From: Moraxella sp. K1664
GTDB taxonomy: Bacteria > Pseudomonadota > Gammaproteobacteria > Pseudomonadales > Moraxellaceae
Assembly (NCBI RefSeq): GCF_039693965.1
Contig: NZ_CP155576.1
Span: 558,001-622,000 of the forward strand
Direction of reading: 5' to 3'
Length of the DNA: 64,000 nucleotides
The notes under the pieces were generated by a model that had not been told where the DNA came from, did no database searches, and worked only from the letters and a program-made list of their open reading frames with translations. The translations under genes were made by a program, and so were the position numbers. Shown in pieces: positions 45,267-54,330 of this stretch. The stretch's first letter is position 1; each line of letters starts with the position of its first letter.

Positions 45267-45479
45267 ATGACCAGTATCTACCTACTCATTCCGCTAAGTC
45301 TTATGTTGTTCGTTGTGGCGATTTGGGCGATTGCTTATGCGGTCAAGTCCAACCAGTTTGAAGATTTAGACAATGCCCCCGACCAAATCATCTTAGATGA
45401 CCGTCAAGCTCGCCGTGATGCCTTAAATCACGCCAGCAAGGCAACCCAAAACAACCAACGTAATAAGGATGACGCATGA
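45267..45479 (+). CDS. ccoS: cbb3-type cytochrome oxidase assembly protein CcoS
   Basis: 70-residue single-helix membrane protein: IYLLIPLSLMLFVVAIWAIAYAVKSNQFEDLD matches CcoS, including the SxQFDDL-like motif after the helix. CcoS is needed for cofactor (heme/Cu) insertion in cbb3 oxidase. It overlaps the SafE gene by 4 bases (ATGA). The usual partner ccoI is not adjacent. Confidence 0.88.
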   Translation: MTSIYLLIPLSLMLFVVAIWAIAYAVKSNQFEDLDNAPDQIILDDRQARRDALNHASKATQNNQRNKDDA

Positions 45480-46249
45480 GTATCGTATTATTAGCGCCCG
45501 CCCTTGCCATGGGCTTTTTGGGATCACCACACTGCATGGGGATGTGTGGTGGTATCGTAACTGCTTTTGGCATCTCCATGAAGAACCTAAGCCCACAAAA
45601 ACGTGGCATGCTCATCGCAACCTATCACACTGGACGTTTGATGAGTTATATGGCTCTTGGGCTGATTGCAACCATCTTTGGCGAGACGGTGCTTGCCCCC
45701 TTCATGACGGGCAACGCCCTGCCCCGCATCGTGCTGGGTCTGGCGATTGTGTTTGCCGCCCTGCTCATGCTTGGCGTGCCATTTCTAAATCGCCTTGAAA
45801 AAGTGGGACTGGGTCTTTGGAATCGCCTTGCTCCCATCCGTCAAAAGGTACTGCCCATGGACAGCCTGCCTAAGGCTCTTGGGGCAGGACTGCTGTGGGG
45901 ACTGCTGCCTTGTGGTCTGGTCTATGGGGCTTTGGTGATGGCGATGAGTGTGGCGGCGACAGGACATGAACCCATCATGGGCGTACTGTTCATGCTTGTC
46001 TTTGGACTGGGTACTCTGCCCATGCTTATCATGACCGGGGCAACGCTATCATGGTTACAACAAAAGGTCAAGACCTTTAACCTGCGTAAATTTAGCGGTG
46101 CTGTCATGCTCATCTCAGGGCTGTTTGTCATGCTCTCGCCTACCGTCATGCACCTCATGCACGGTCATCATCATGGCGGGCATGCCCATCACAATCATGA
46201 ACATAGCCATGAGCATGGTCATGCACATAGTCATGAACACAGCCATTAA
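45476..46249 (+). CDS. TauE/SafE-family membrane protein with His-rich tail
   Basis: 257 residues, about six membrane helices. SPHCMGMCGGIVTAFGI at the start (residues 16-32) is typical of the SafE-like group found beside cbb3 assembly genes, and its Cys/Met/His residues could bind metal; LGAGLLWGLLPCGLVYGAL is the second conserved block. The C-terminal 30 residues are His-rich (MHGHHHGGHAHHNHEHSHEHGH). Coupling to ccoS suggests a role in copper handling for the oxidase (inference). The frame ends TAA and continues in phase as another His-rich stretch. Confidence 0.82.
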   Translation: MSIVLLAPALAMGFLGSPHCMGMCGGIVTAFGISMKNLSPQKRGMLIATYHTGRLMSYMALGLIATIFGETVLAPFMTGNALPRIVLGLAIVFAALLMLGVPFLNRLEKVGLGLWNRLAPIRQKVLPMDSLPKALGAGLLWGLLPCGLVYGALVMAMSVAATGHEPIMGVLFMLVFGLGTLPMLIMTGATLSWLQQKVKTFNLRKFSGAVMLISGLFVMLSPTVMHLMHGHHHGGHAHHNHEHSHEHGHAHSHEHSH

Positions 46250-46357
46250 ATGAGCCAAGACGCTCATGCAGGGCATGAACATCATCATGGACATGGTGAA
46301 CATCAGCACAGTCATGAACACAGCTCTCATGGACACAGCCACGACCACCATCATTAA
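46250..46357 (+). CDS. 35-codon His-rich frame directly after SafE
   Basis: MSQDAHAGHEHHHGHGEHQH... to a TAA at 46355; 16 of 35 residues are His. It starts at the base after the SafE stop and in the same phase. Either it is a separate tiny metal-binding peptide translated by reinitiation, or it is the end of a longer SafE tail cut by a nonsense change. The His pattern continues that of the SafE tail, which supports common origin. Confidence 0.45.
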   Translation: MSQDAHAGHEHHHGHGEHQHSHEHSSHGHSHDHHH

Positions 46358-46367
46358 ATGCCATCAT

Positions 46368-46390
46368 CAAAGCCCCGTCATGGGGCTTTG
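46368..46390 (+). terminator. Hairpin after the ccoS-SafE unit
   Basis: CAAAGCCCC (46368-46376) with GGGGCTTTG (46382-46390). There is no T run, so it may be a weak or Rho-assisted terminator. Confidence 0.5.
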
Positions 46391-46528
46391 ACATGATTGG
46401 GCGGATGTTTTTATGGACACGCAAAGCCAACCCCCAAAACCTATGGCAAATATCGAATTCATTGGGTGTACAACAAACCACACCCCATTATCAATCACTA
46501 CTTATTCTCATTGCTAGCCTTTTTAACC

Positions 46529-46573
46529 TGAAAAATTTTTGATTTTATGATAAAATACTGAAAAATTTTTAAC
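46529..46573. promoter_or_regulatory. Repeated TGAAAAATTTTT boxes before metR
   Basis: Two copies of TGAAAAATTTTT (46529-46540 and 46559-46570), 30 bases apart centre to centre, so on the same face of the helix. The MetR site is TGAANNNNNTTCA-like, and these boxes are near matches, so they may be autoregulatory sites. A TAAAAT at 46551 between them could be the -10. Confidence 0.45.
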
Positions 46574-46584
46574 CCAAAACCGCC

Positions 46585-47472
46585 ATGCTAGAAATCCGCC
46601 ATTTGCAAATGCTCTCCGCCCTTGACCGCCTCGGTTCGCTTGCCATGACTGCCGATGAGCTCAATTTGACCGCATCCGCCATTTCTCACCAGTTAAAAGA
46701 GCTAGAAAGCTATTATGACATTACGCTGGTCAATCGCCGTACTCGCCCTGTAACCTTTACGCCAGCAGGTCGCTTGGTTTTGCAGCTTGCCGATAATGTC
46801 CTGCCGCAAGTCGCTCGCACCAAAGCCGACATAAGACGTTTGGCACACGGACAAGCAGGGCAACTAAGACTGGCAAGCGAGTGCCATAGCTGTTTTGATT
46901 GGCTCATGCCGATTTTAAATGTCTATCGTAACGAGTATAGCGATGTGGAGTTGGATTTTGCCTCTGGCTTTGAACCCGAACCACACCAAATGCTCCTAGA
47001 CGGCGACATTGACCTACTCATCACGGCAAGCGATTTGCCGATAGATGGGATTTATTATGAGCCACTGTTTACCTACGAAAGTCGCCTTGTGATGTCGCCC
47101 ACGCACCGCTTGGCAAGCCATAGCGTGATAACTCCTACCGACCTAGCGGACGAGACACTCATCGCCTATCCTGTGGAGCAGACTCGCCTTGATGTCATTG
47201 CTAAATTTTTAGAGCCAAATGGCGTTACCCCCAAACATATTCGCACGACCGAGCTTACCGCCATGCTCATTCAGCTGGTGGCAAGCGAGCGGGGTGTGTC
47301 GGCACTGCCCGACTGGGTGGCGAGCGAATATGAGAAAAAAGGCTGGGTGGTAACACGTCCGCTCGGGGCGGGGGTATATTGTCAGCTGTATGCAGGGGTG
47401 CGTGCAAGTAGTATGGATATGGCGTATGTGAAGGGGTTTTTGGGGTTACTTGAAGGGATTAAAAAGCCGTAA
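46585..47472 (+). CDS. metR: LysR-type regulator MetR
   Basis: 295 residues. N-terminal winged helix-turn-helix (LEIRHLQMLSALDRLGSLAMTADELNLTASAISHQLKELE), then the MetR-type effector domain (ECHSCFDWLMPILNVYR, LDFASGFEPEPHQMLLDGDIDLLI, PLFTYESRLVMSPTHRLA). MetR activates methionine-synthesis genes with homocysteine as co-inducer. Complete; no met gene adjoins it here. Confidence 0.9.
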   Translation: MLEIRHLQMLSALDRLGSLAMTADELNLTASAISHQLKELESYYDITLVNRRTRPVTFTPAGRLVLQLADNVLPQVARTKADIRRLAHGQAGQLRLASECHSCFDWLMPILNVYRNEYSDVELDFASGFEPEPHQMLLDGDIDLLITASDLPIDGIYYEPLFTYESRLVMSPTHRLASHSVITPTDLADETLIAYPVEQTRLDVIAKFLEPNGVTPKHIRTTELTAMLIQLVASERGVSALPDWVASEYEKKGWVVTRPLGAGVYCQLYAGVRASSMDMAYVKGFLGLLEGIKKP

Positions 47473-47828
47473 TCGGACAGTAAAAGATGATGGCAAATAT
47501 AGTGATTTTGACGGATTGGCATTTGATGTGGATAAATTTGGATAATATGTTTGATTTATCTTAGGCAGTTTTTATTTTATTTTGCCTTGTCAAATAAAAT
47601 CTTTCTATTTTAATCTTGCCACCTTTAACCCCATCAAACTTAACCCTGTTAAACCACGCCTAAAAATGGGACAACCATCATTTACGCTATTTACCCCCTG
47701 CCACCCACAACAAATTTTTATTGCAAAATCCCACCTATTTCACTTAAAATAATCAATTTGCCTTTATAAAATGGGGATTGCCCCCATAAATATAAATTCA
47801 TCACATCTTTACCGAGCGTTAAATTTTT
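47473..47828. other. 356-base intergenic region before rapA
   Basis: No supported gene. AT-rich, with scattered short inverted segments. The stretch 47488-47545 reads in one frame as DGKYSDFDGLAFDVDKFG then stop, which might be the tail of a decayed gene. No ribosome site stronger than background precedes the rapA ATG at 47829. Confidence 0.35.
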
Positions 47829-50675
47829 ATGAGCGTATTTGCCATTGGTCAGCGTTATTTGTCCGATTCTGAGAGTAATTTGGGGTTGGGCGTGGTCATC
47901 GAAGTGGACGACCGCTGTGTTCACATCTTATTCCCCCAAAGCGAAGAAAAACGAGTATATGCCAAAGCGTCCGCTCAACTGTCACGGGTGGTCTTTGGCA
48001 GTGGCGACACCATTTTTGACCAAGACGGGCAAGAGTTCGTGGTGGCAAGCTGTGAAGAGATAGCCGATGTCATGCGTTATCACTTGACCTGTGGCAAAAG
48101 TCTCATGGAAACTCGCCTATCGGCAAACATCACGCTCGCCAAGCCCTTGGAGCGACTGTTGGCAGGACGCATTGAGCATAATGAGCATTATGAAGTCCGC
48201 CAAGACGCCTTGAAACTCAACGCCATGCTCACCCGTCACCCCTTGCGTGGACTCATCGGGGCAAGAGTGGATATCATCAACCATCAGCTCTACATCGCCC
48301 ACGAAGTCGGCAAACGCCTAGCCCCCCGAGTACTGTTGGCGGATGAAGTGGGACTGGGCAAGACGATAGAAGCAGGGCTTATCGTTCATCAACAGCTCAT
48401 CACAGGACGGGCAAATCGAGTGCTTATCCTTGTTCCTGACAGCTTACAATATCAGTGGATGATAGAGTTAAAACGCCGATTTAACTTAGACTTTGCCATT
48501 TTTGACCTAGTACGGACAGCGTCCATCAAAGAGCATAACCCTGATGAAAACGTCTTTGGCACCGAACAGCTCATCATTGCTAGCATTGATTTATTGCTTG
48601 ACCATCACGACCTATATGAGCAGGCGTATGCGTCGGGCTTTGATTTACTTGTGGTGGATGAAGCCCATCATCTGCATTGGGACAGCGAACAAGGCGGTAA
48701 TGACAAATACGAGCTGGTGGCGGATTTTGCCAATCACATCGCAGGGGTATTATTACTCACTGCAACCCCTGAACAGCTTGGCGTGGAGAGTCATTTTGCC
48801 CGCCTGCGACTGCTTGACCCACACCGATTTGATGACCTAGATGATTTTATCGCGTCCCAAGACGCCTTTGCGGACGTGGCAATGGTGGCAACCTTGCTGA
48901 TAGACGGTAAAGATTTGACCGACAAACAAATCACGGCAGTGGCAGGACTGCTCGGCTTTGATGTCAGTGAGATTGCCGACATCAACACCAATGACAAGCT
49001 CCGTCAGCACATCATTAACGAGCTACTAGACCGTCACGGCACAGGGCGAGTGCTATTTCGTAACACCCGAGACAGCGTACAGGGCTTTTATGGGCGTACC
49101 AGTATCGCCTATCCACTCCCCCTACCAACAGCGTGGCAAAATACCCCTTATACTCATGGCAAACTGCGTGAACAGCTGTGGGGCGAAGAGAGTTTTCCTG
49201 ACGGCTCGTGGCTAGAAGCTGACCCCCGAGTGCCGTGGCTCATTGAGCTATTAAAAAATGACCTAAAACACAACAAAGTCCTACTCATCGCCCGTTCAGG
49301 GGCAACCATTGAAAGTTTAGAGGCGGTACTGCGTCTGCATGCTGGCATTAAGACCGCCATTTTTACCGAGCAGATGAGCCTGCTAGAACGTGATCAAGCG
49401 GCAGCCTATTTTGCTGATACACATGGGGCTCAGATACTGCTGTGTAGCGAGATTGGCTCAGAGGGGCGTAATTTTCAATTTGCCCAAGATTTGGTGCTGT
49501 TTGATTTGCCTGCCAACCCTGACACGTTAGAGCAACGTATCGGACGACTTGACCGTATCGGACAAATCGCCCAAATCCGCCTGCACGTCCCCTTTGTCGT
49601 TGGCACTGCCCAAGAACGCTTGTATCATTGGTATGACCACGCCCTAAATATTTTTAACCACATCAGTCCGACCGCCCAAACAGTGCAAGAGCATTTCATC
49701 GCTGATCTAAAACCCATGCTAGAAGGACAAAACAGCTTTGATGACTTTAATAGACTTGTAGCAAATGCAACCGCTCTACGCATACAACTTGAAAAAGAAC
49801 TACAAGCAGGACGAGATCGCCTGTTAGAGTATAACTCATGCCGCCCCAGCGTATCAGGGCGTATCGTACAAGCCATGCACGAGATGGATAATGCACAAGT
49901 ATTGCCAGTATTTCTTGACCGCTATCTGGACGCACTCAACGTCGATTATAGCATTAGCCGTGATGATTCGTGGGTCATTCATCCCATTGACAGCACCGAA
50001 GTGCAGGACATCTCGGGACTGCCCCTTGACGAAGACGGTATGACCCTAACTTTTGACCGCACCCAAGCCCTGACCCGTGAAGACATGGCGTACATGACCT
50101 TAGAACATCCGCTCATGACGGGCGTGTTGGAGTCCATCAAGTCAGGCACCTTTGGCAACACCAGCGTGGTGCTGTTAAAGTCATCCGCCATGCCACAGGG
50201 TCTGATGCTCATCGAAAACCACTTTCGAGTCGAAGCCATCGCCCCCAAGCACCTAAACCTATCTGCCTATCTCTCAGGGCAAATCATCCGTGTGCTACTT
50301 GCCGAAAATGGCAACGACCTAACCAAAGTGGCAACCCCCGACAAACTTCTGCCCATCATTGACAGACTGGACAAAGCCAAAGCCCGTCAAGTCGTCAAGG
50401 CAAGACATGAAGTCATCGGCAACATCACCGCCCTAGCCAAAACCAAGGCAACCGATGAGCTGTCCGCCATCAGTACATCCGCCCAAAGCCAATTTGCCGA
50501 CCATCTGGACAAAGAGATAGGACGATTGCAACGCTTACAAGCCATCAATCCCAACGTGCGAGATGATGAAATTGCACAGCTCATTGAGATGAAAGAGCAG
50601 GGCCTGACGGCATTGGCAAATCTATCGCTCGTGCCTGACAGCATTCGTGTGCTGATTTGTGTCAAACCTGATTAA
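47829..50675 (+). CDS. rapA: RNA polymerase-associated ATPase RapA (HepA)
   Basis: 948-residue Swi2/Snf2-family ATPase that recycles RNA polymerase. N-terminal tandem Tudor-like part (FAIGQRYLSDSESNLGLG), then Walker A ADEVGLGKTIEAGL near residue 177, DEAH (LLVVDEAHHL) near 280, the helicase C lobe with SEIGSEGRNFQFA and QRIGRLDRIGQ, and the RapA C-terminal domain. Length is close to the E. coli protein (968). The tautomerase gene begins 17 bases later. Confidence 0.94.
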   Translation: MSVFAIGQRYLSDSESNLGLGVVIEVDDRCVHILFPQSEEKRVYAKASAQLSRVVFGSGDTIFDQDGQEFVVASCEEIADVMRYHLTCGKSLMETRLSANITLAKPLERLLAGRIEHNEHYEVRQDALKLNAMLTRHPLRGLIGARVDIINHQLYIAHEVGKRLAPRVLLADEVGLGKTIEAGLIVHQQLITGRANRVLILVPDSLQYQWMIELKRRFNLDFAIFDLVRTASIKEHNPDENVFGTEQLIIASIDLLLDHHDLYEQAYASGFDLLVVDEAHHLHWDSEQGGNDKYELVADFANHIAGVLLLTATPEQLGVESHFARLRLLDPHRFDDLDDFIASQDAFADVAMVATLLIDGKDLTDKQITAVAGLLGFDVSEIADINTNDKLRQHIINELLDRHGTGRVLFRNTRDSVQGFYGRTSIAYPLPLPTAWQNTPYTHGKLREQLWGEESFPDGSWLEADPRVPWLIELLKNDLKHNKVLLIARSGATIESLEAVLRLHAGIKTAIFTEQMSLLERDQAAAYFADTHGAQILLCSEIGSEGRNFQFAQDLVLFDLPANPDTLEQRIGRLDRIGQIAQIRLHVPFVVGTAQERLYHWYDHALNIFNHISPTAQTVQEHFIADLKPMLEGQNSFDDFNRLVANATALRIQLEKELQAGRDRLLEYNSCRPSVSGRIVQAMHEMDNAQVLPVFLDRYLDALNVDYSISRDDSWVIHPIDSTEVQDISGLPLDEDGMTLTFDRTQALTREDMAYMTLEHPLMTGVLESIKSGTFGNTSVVLLKSSAMPQGLMLIENHFRVEAIAPKHLNLSAYLSGQIIRVLLAENGNDLTKVATPDKLLPIIDRLDKAKARQVVKARHEVIGNITALAKTKATDELSAISTSAQSQFADHLDKEIGRLQRLQAINPNVRDDEIAQLIEMKEQGLTALANLSLVPDSIRVLICVKPD

Positions 50676-50692
50676 CCTAAAAGGGAAGTTTT

Positions 50693-51049
50693 ATGCCCCA
50701 TCTTACCCTAGAATTATCCAAAAACCTAAAAATCGCCGATGAAGCCGACTTATTGTTAAAAATAAATACTGCCCTATTTGAAAGCGGTCAATTTGCCAAG
50801 TCCAAAGACATCAAAAGCCGTGTGTATCATGCGACAGACAGTCTTATCGGACTGGCATTTGATGACGGTGAGCATTTTGTCGTGGCACATTTGGCGATTA
50901 TGGCAGGTCGCAGTGATGAGATAAAGGCGGATTTGGTTGGGCGTGTGATGAGCGTACTACAAAGCGAGATTGGTAAGACTTATCAAAACGTGCAATATGC
51001 GGTCAATTTAACCGAATTGTCCGATGTTTATCAAAAGGCGATTGTTTAA
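50693..51049 (+). CDS. 5-carboxymethyl-2-hydroxymuconate isomerase-like tautomerase
   Basis: 118 residues starting MPHLTLELSKNL; Pro after the initiator Met is the catalytic base of the tautomerase superfamily, and the CHMI layout (DIKSRVYHATDSLIGL, LAIMAGRSDEIKADLVGRV) is clear. In other bacteria this enzyme (HpaF) acts in homoprotocatechuate breakdown, but no other hpa genes are here, so the true substrate is unknown. Probably cotranscribed with rapA. Confidence 0.85.
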   Translation: MPHLTLELSKNLKIADEADLLLKINTALFESGQFAKSKDIKSRVYHATDSLIGLAFDDGEHFVVAHLAIMAGRSDEIKADLVGRVMSVLQSEIGKTYQNVQYAVNLTELSDVYQKAIV

Positions 51050-51077
51050 TTCATGGCTTAAACCACAAGGAAACATC

Positions 51078-51767
51078 ATGAATTATCTACAATACTTGGA
51101 TTATTTAGAAAAGACTTATGAAGTTACTTTGCCAAGTTTATACAAACAGCTTGCCAAAGATGATATGCTGGATATGCAAACTGGCGTGCCAAATTGGTAT
51201 CAAGATGTATTCCCAAAACTTGTGCAAAATCCGCCTTTTTTACTCGTGTCTTATGAATATGAGCTGTATTCGCCTGATGAGATGATTGCCTGTACCAAAG
51301 ACCATCTGCCAAGCCAAGATGACGGCGATTGGTTTTATCTAAAACCAGAGTACGAAAACCGCTTGGTGATGTTTGCCCAGTGTGGCAACGGCGACTGTTA
51401 TGCCTTTTATTATGAACACGACAAGCACAGCGAGCCACAGATTGTCAGAATTTGCCATGACTGTGAAAGCGAATATGTGGCAAAAAATCTGCAAGAATTT
51501 ATGGTATATAAAATGCTTGAAGTGGCTTTGGTGGGGCAGGATAGCCCAAACATCAAAGAATATTTACTGGCTCAATTACGCACGCACAGTCCTTATTTAA
51601 CACCTGTCCAAATTGAGCGTTTAAATGACGTGTATCAAAAAGAACCTGTCAAAAACAATCATGGTGATTGGGTTTTATTAAATAATGACGAGTTTGATAC
51701 GTTGGTTGATGAGCTAATCCCTTTTGATAAAAGAGATGAGACCTTTGAGCTTTATGAATATGAATAA
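51078..51767 (+). CDS. SMI1/KNR4 (SUKH) family-like protein
   Basis: 229 residues from ATG 51078 (MNYLQYLDYLEKTYEVTLPSLYKQL). The start helix, PSLY motif and later DWFYLKPEYENRLVMFAQCGNGDCYAFYYE block fit the SUKH fold, common among immunity proteins against nuclease or deaminase toxins and also in stand-alone proteins. No toxin gene lies nearby, so it is either an orphan immunity protein or a housekeeping relative. 28 bases after the tautomerase. Confidence 0.65.
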   Translation: MNYLQYLDYLEKTYEVTLPSLYKQLAKDDMLDMQTGVPNWYQDVFPKLVQNPPFLLVSYEYELYSPDEMIACTKDHLPSQDDGDWFYLKPEYENRLVMFAQCGNGDCYAFYYEHDKHSEPQIVRICHDCESEYVAKNLQEFMVYKMLEVALVGQDSPNIKEYLLAQLRTHSPYLTPVQIERLNDVYQKEPVKNNHGDWVLLNNDEFDTLVDELIPFDKRDETFELYEYE

Positions 51768-51793
51768 CCGTGGTTTAACTGATGTTTTAGGGA

Positions 51794-51880
51794 TTGTAGG
51801 GAAAATTGCAATTCGCCCAATGATTAAAATTTGATAAATTTTAATAAAAGGTAAATTGTAATTTTCCCTACAAATTTATT
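51794..51880. repeat. Palindromic intergenic repeat (87 bp)
   Basis: TGTAGGGAAAATTGCAATT ... AATTGTAATTTTCCCTACA, imperfect inverted arms of about 20 bp around an AT-rich centre with its own small hairpin (AAAATTTGATAAATTTT). A related half, GGGAAAAATTGCAATTCGCC, occurs near 29118. Confidence 0.7.
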
Positions 51881-51943
51881 TGCAAGCATTATCTATTAAC
51901 CACACCAACCATTACCAATCCTAAAATTTAAGATTATAAACCC

Positions 51944-53437
51944 ATGTCCTTCGCCCAAATCCACACCCGTTCTGTCATCGGTCTGACCGCACCGCCTGTT
52001 ACGGTGGAAGTCCACATCTCCCAAGGCTTGCCTGCTCTAACCATGGTCGGCTTGCCCGAAGCGTCTGTGCGTGAAAGCAAAGACCGTGTCCGCTCGGCGA
52101 TTATCAACAGTGGCTTTGACTTTCCCAATCGCCGTATCACGATTAACCTTGCCCCTGCTGACCTACCCAAGGACGGGGCTAGGCTTGATTTGCCCATTGC
52201 CATTGGGATTTTGACGGCAAGCGGACAGATTGATGAGACGGTGCTGGATAATTTTGAATTTGTGGGTGAGCTTGCCCTAAATGGCGATTTGCGTGGGGTA
52301 ACAGGCTCGCTGTCGGTGGCTCGCACCCTAAAAAGCGGTGGGCGAACACTAATGTTGCCAAGTGCCAATGCGTCCGAAGCGGTGCAAGTGGCGGATATTT
52401 GTGTGCTGGGGGCGAATAATCTTGCCCAAGTCTGCCGTCATCTAAACGCTATCAATGGCGGCAATACAGACGATAGGCTGACCCCAACCGCCATACCGAC
52501 CACCAAAACGGTGGCGACTTATCCGCTTGATTTGTCCGATGTCAAAGGGCAACACCACGCCCGCAGAGCGTTGGAGATTTGTGCCACAGGCGGGCATTCT
52601 ATGCTGTTTAAAGGTTCGCCTGGTTCGGGCAAAACCTTAATGGCAAGCCGTCTGCCGAGCATTTTACCGCCCTTGACCGATGATGAAGCCCTAGAAGTGG
52701 CAAGCGTGTATTCGGTGGCAGGACTGCCTTATGAATTTGGTGTACGTCCGTTTCGCTCTTGTCATCATACCATGAGTGCGGTGGCGTTGTCGGGCGGTGG
52801 TTCACGCCCCAAACCAGGGGAGATTAGTTTAGCTCATCAGGGCGTTTTGTTTCTTGATGAATTGCCCGAATTTGACCGCAAGACCTTAGAAGTCATGCGA
52901 CAGCCGTTAGAGTCCAAAGAGATTATCATCAGCCGAGCCAACGCCCAAGTGGCTTATCCTGCCAATTTTCAGCTTATCGGAGCAATGAATCCGTGTCCGT
53001 GTGGCTATCATGGCGACCCGTCCAATCGTTGTCGCTGTACGCCCGACCAAGTCCGCCGTTATCAGGACAAAATCTCAGGCCCCTTGCTTGACCGCATTGA
53101 CCTGCATATCCACGTCCCTGCCATGCCGATAGACGACCTGCAAAACGCCCCGCAAGGCGAGCCGTCCGCTGTGGTGCGTGAGCGAGTTGCCAAAGCTCGT
53201 CAAATCGCCCTAGACCGTCAAGGCAAAGCCAACAGCGAGCTGACCCCAAGCGAGATTGATACACACATACCGCTCGGCACGGCAGAAAAACAGCTTCTAG
53301 CGACCGCCCAATCACGGCTCAATCTCTCCGCTCGTAGCTATCATCGGGTGCTAAGAGTAGCTCGCACCATTGCTGACCTGGCAGGGGCGGATAGGGTGGG
53401 CGTGGCTCATTTGGCGGAAGCGGTGAGTTATCGCTAA
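51944..53437 (+). CDS. comM: ComM/YifB-family Mg-chelatase-like AAA+ helicase
   Basis: 497 residues: N-terminal ChlI-like domain (FAQIHTRSVIGLTAPPVTVEVHIS), then the AAA+ Mg-chelatase core with Walker A GSPGSGKT near residue 225, Walker B LFLDELPEF near 303, IGAMNPCPCGYHGD and the cysteine-bearing insert, and the C-terminal domain LSARSYHRVLRVARTIADL. ComM is a hexameric helicase promoting branch migration in natural transformation, which fits a transformable Moraxella-like host. Confidence 0.93.
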   Translation: MSFAQIHTRSVIGLTAPPVTVEVHISQGLPALTMVGLPEASVRESKDRVRSAIINSGFDFPNRRITINLAPADLPKDGARLDLPIAIGILTASGQIDETVLDNFEFVGELALNGDLRGVTGSLSVARTLKSGGRTLMLPSANASEAVQVADICVLGANNLAQVCRHLNAINGGNTDDRLTPTAIPTTKTVATYPLDLSDVKGQHHARRALEICATGGHSMLFKGSPGSGKTLMASRLPSILPPLTDDEALEVASVYSVAGLPYEFGVRPFRSCHHTMSAVALSGGGSRPKPGEISLAHQGVLFLDELPEFDRKTLEVMRQPLESKEIIISRANAQVAYPANFQLIGAMNPCPCGYHGDPSNRCRCTPDQVRRYQDKISGPLLDRIDLHIHVPAMPIDDLQNAPQGEPSAVVRERVAKARQIALDRQGKANSELTPSEIDTHIPLGTAEKQLLATAQSRLNLSARSYHRVLRVARTIADLAGADRVGVAHLAEAVSYR

Positions 53438-53463
53438 CTTATTTTTATATCAAGCGACCCATC

Positions 53464-54183
53464 ATGAAAAACGAGCCACTGACCGGCTATCTGCTACACG
53501 CCCGAGCCTACCAAGAAAAACGGGCGATTTATCAGTTTTTTAGTGCCGAACATGGCGTGGTGCATGGCGTGGGCGTGCGTGGTATGCCGTCCTTTGCGGT
53601 CATTGAGCTGTTTGCCAGTGGGCAAAACGCCCTAAAAAACTTCACCCAAATTCACATCACGACCACATCGCCCCCACGCCCTTTGGGGCAAAATCAGTAC
53701 GCCCTGCTCTATCTTAATGAACTCATCTGCCGACTCATCGCCCCCGAAAACCCCTGCCCTGCCCTATGGCAACACTATCATGACAGCATAACACAGCTCC
53801 AAGCTGTCAGTCATGACATGAGCGATGGCACAGCTCATGAGATGGATAACATGAAACAGATACTACGGCAGTTTGAGAGAGCGTTGTTTGATGAGCTGGG
53901 CGTAGGCATTGACTGGGGTGCAGATGAGACAGGACGGGCGATTGACGTGCAGGCATATTATGACTTTATCCCCACACGGGGCTTTGTCAGCACCGATGGC
54001 ACTGGCACATCAGGGGCGGTGATTAGGGCGGTCAGTGAGTCAGACCATCATCAGCCAAGCCCCACTGCCTTGGCACTACTCGGACAAGTACATCGAGCGA
54101 TGATAGACTACCTGCTTGACTACAAACCCCTAAACAGCCGTAAGCTATGGGCAGAGCAGGTCAGATATCGCCAGTTGTCTTAA
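53464..54183 (+). CDS. recO: DNA repair protein RecO
   Basis: 239 residues. N-terminal OB-fold (EPLTGYLLHARAYQEKRAIYQFFSAEHGVV) followed by a helical domain (QFERALFDELGVGIDWGAD) and an ending HRAMIDYLLDYKPLNSRKLW typical of RecO. It loads RecA on SSB-coated DNA with RecR. The zinc-finger cysteines of some RecO proteins are absent, as in several gammaproteobacteria. 26 bases after comM. Confidence 0.88.
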   Translation: MKNEPLTGYLLHARAYQEKRAIYQFFSAEHGVVHGVGVRGMPSFAVIELFASGQNALKNFTQIHITTTSPPRPLGQNQYALLYLNELICRLIAPENPCPALWQHYHDSITQLQAVSHDMSDGTAHEMDNMKQILRQFERALFDELGVGIDWGADETGRAIDVQAYYDFIPTRGFVSTDGTGTSGAVIRAVSESDHHQPSPTALALLGQVHRAMIDYLLDYKPLNSRKLWAEQVRYRQLS

Positions 54184-54219
54184 CCGCCTGCCCTGCGTTT
54201 GTTATACAGTCAAAGAATT

Positions 54220-54275
54220 TTAAAATTACCACAAATTTATGTCATGTAGACGTAGGGACGTGCTGAGCACGTCCT
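54220..54275. repeat. Short palindromic repeat, second copy
   Basis: AAAATTACCACAAATTTATG followed by GTAGGGACGTGCTGAGCACGTCC (54251-54273): same organisation as at 36603-36665. It lies between the convergent recO and acyl-CoA ligase genes. Confidence 0.5.
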
Positions 54276-54330
54276 TTGATAACGCCAATTTTAGGGTGCA
54301 AAGTCAGCCCGATAAACCTATGGCAGTCAA

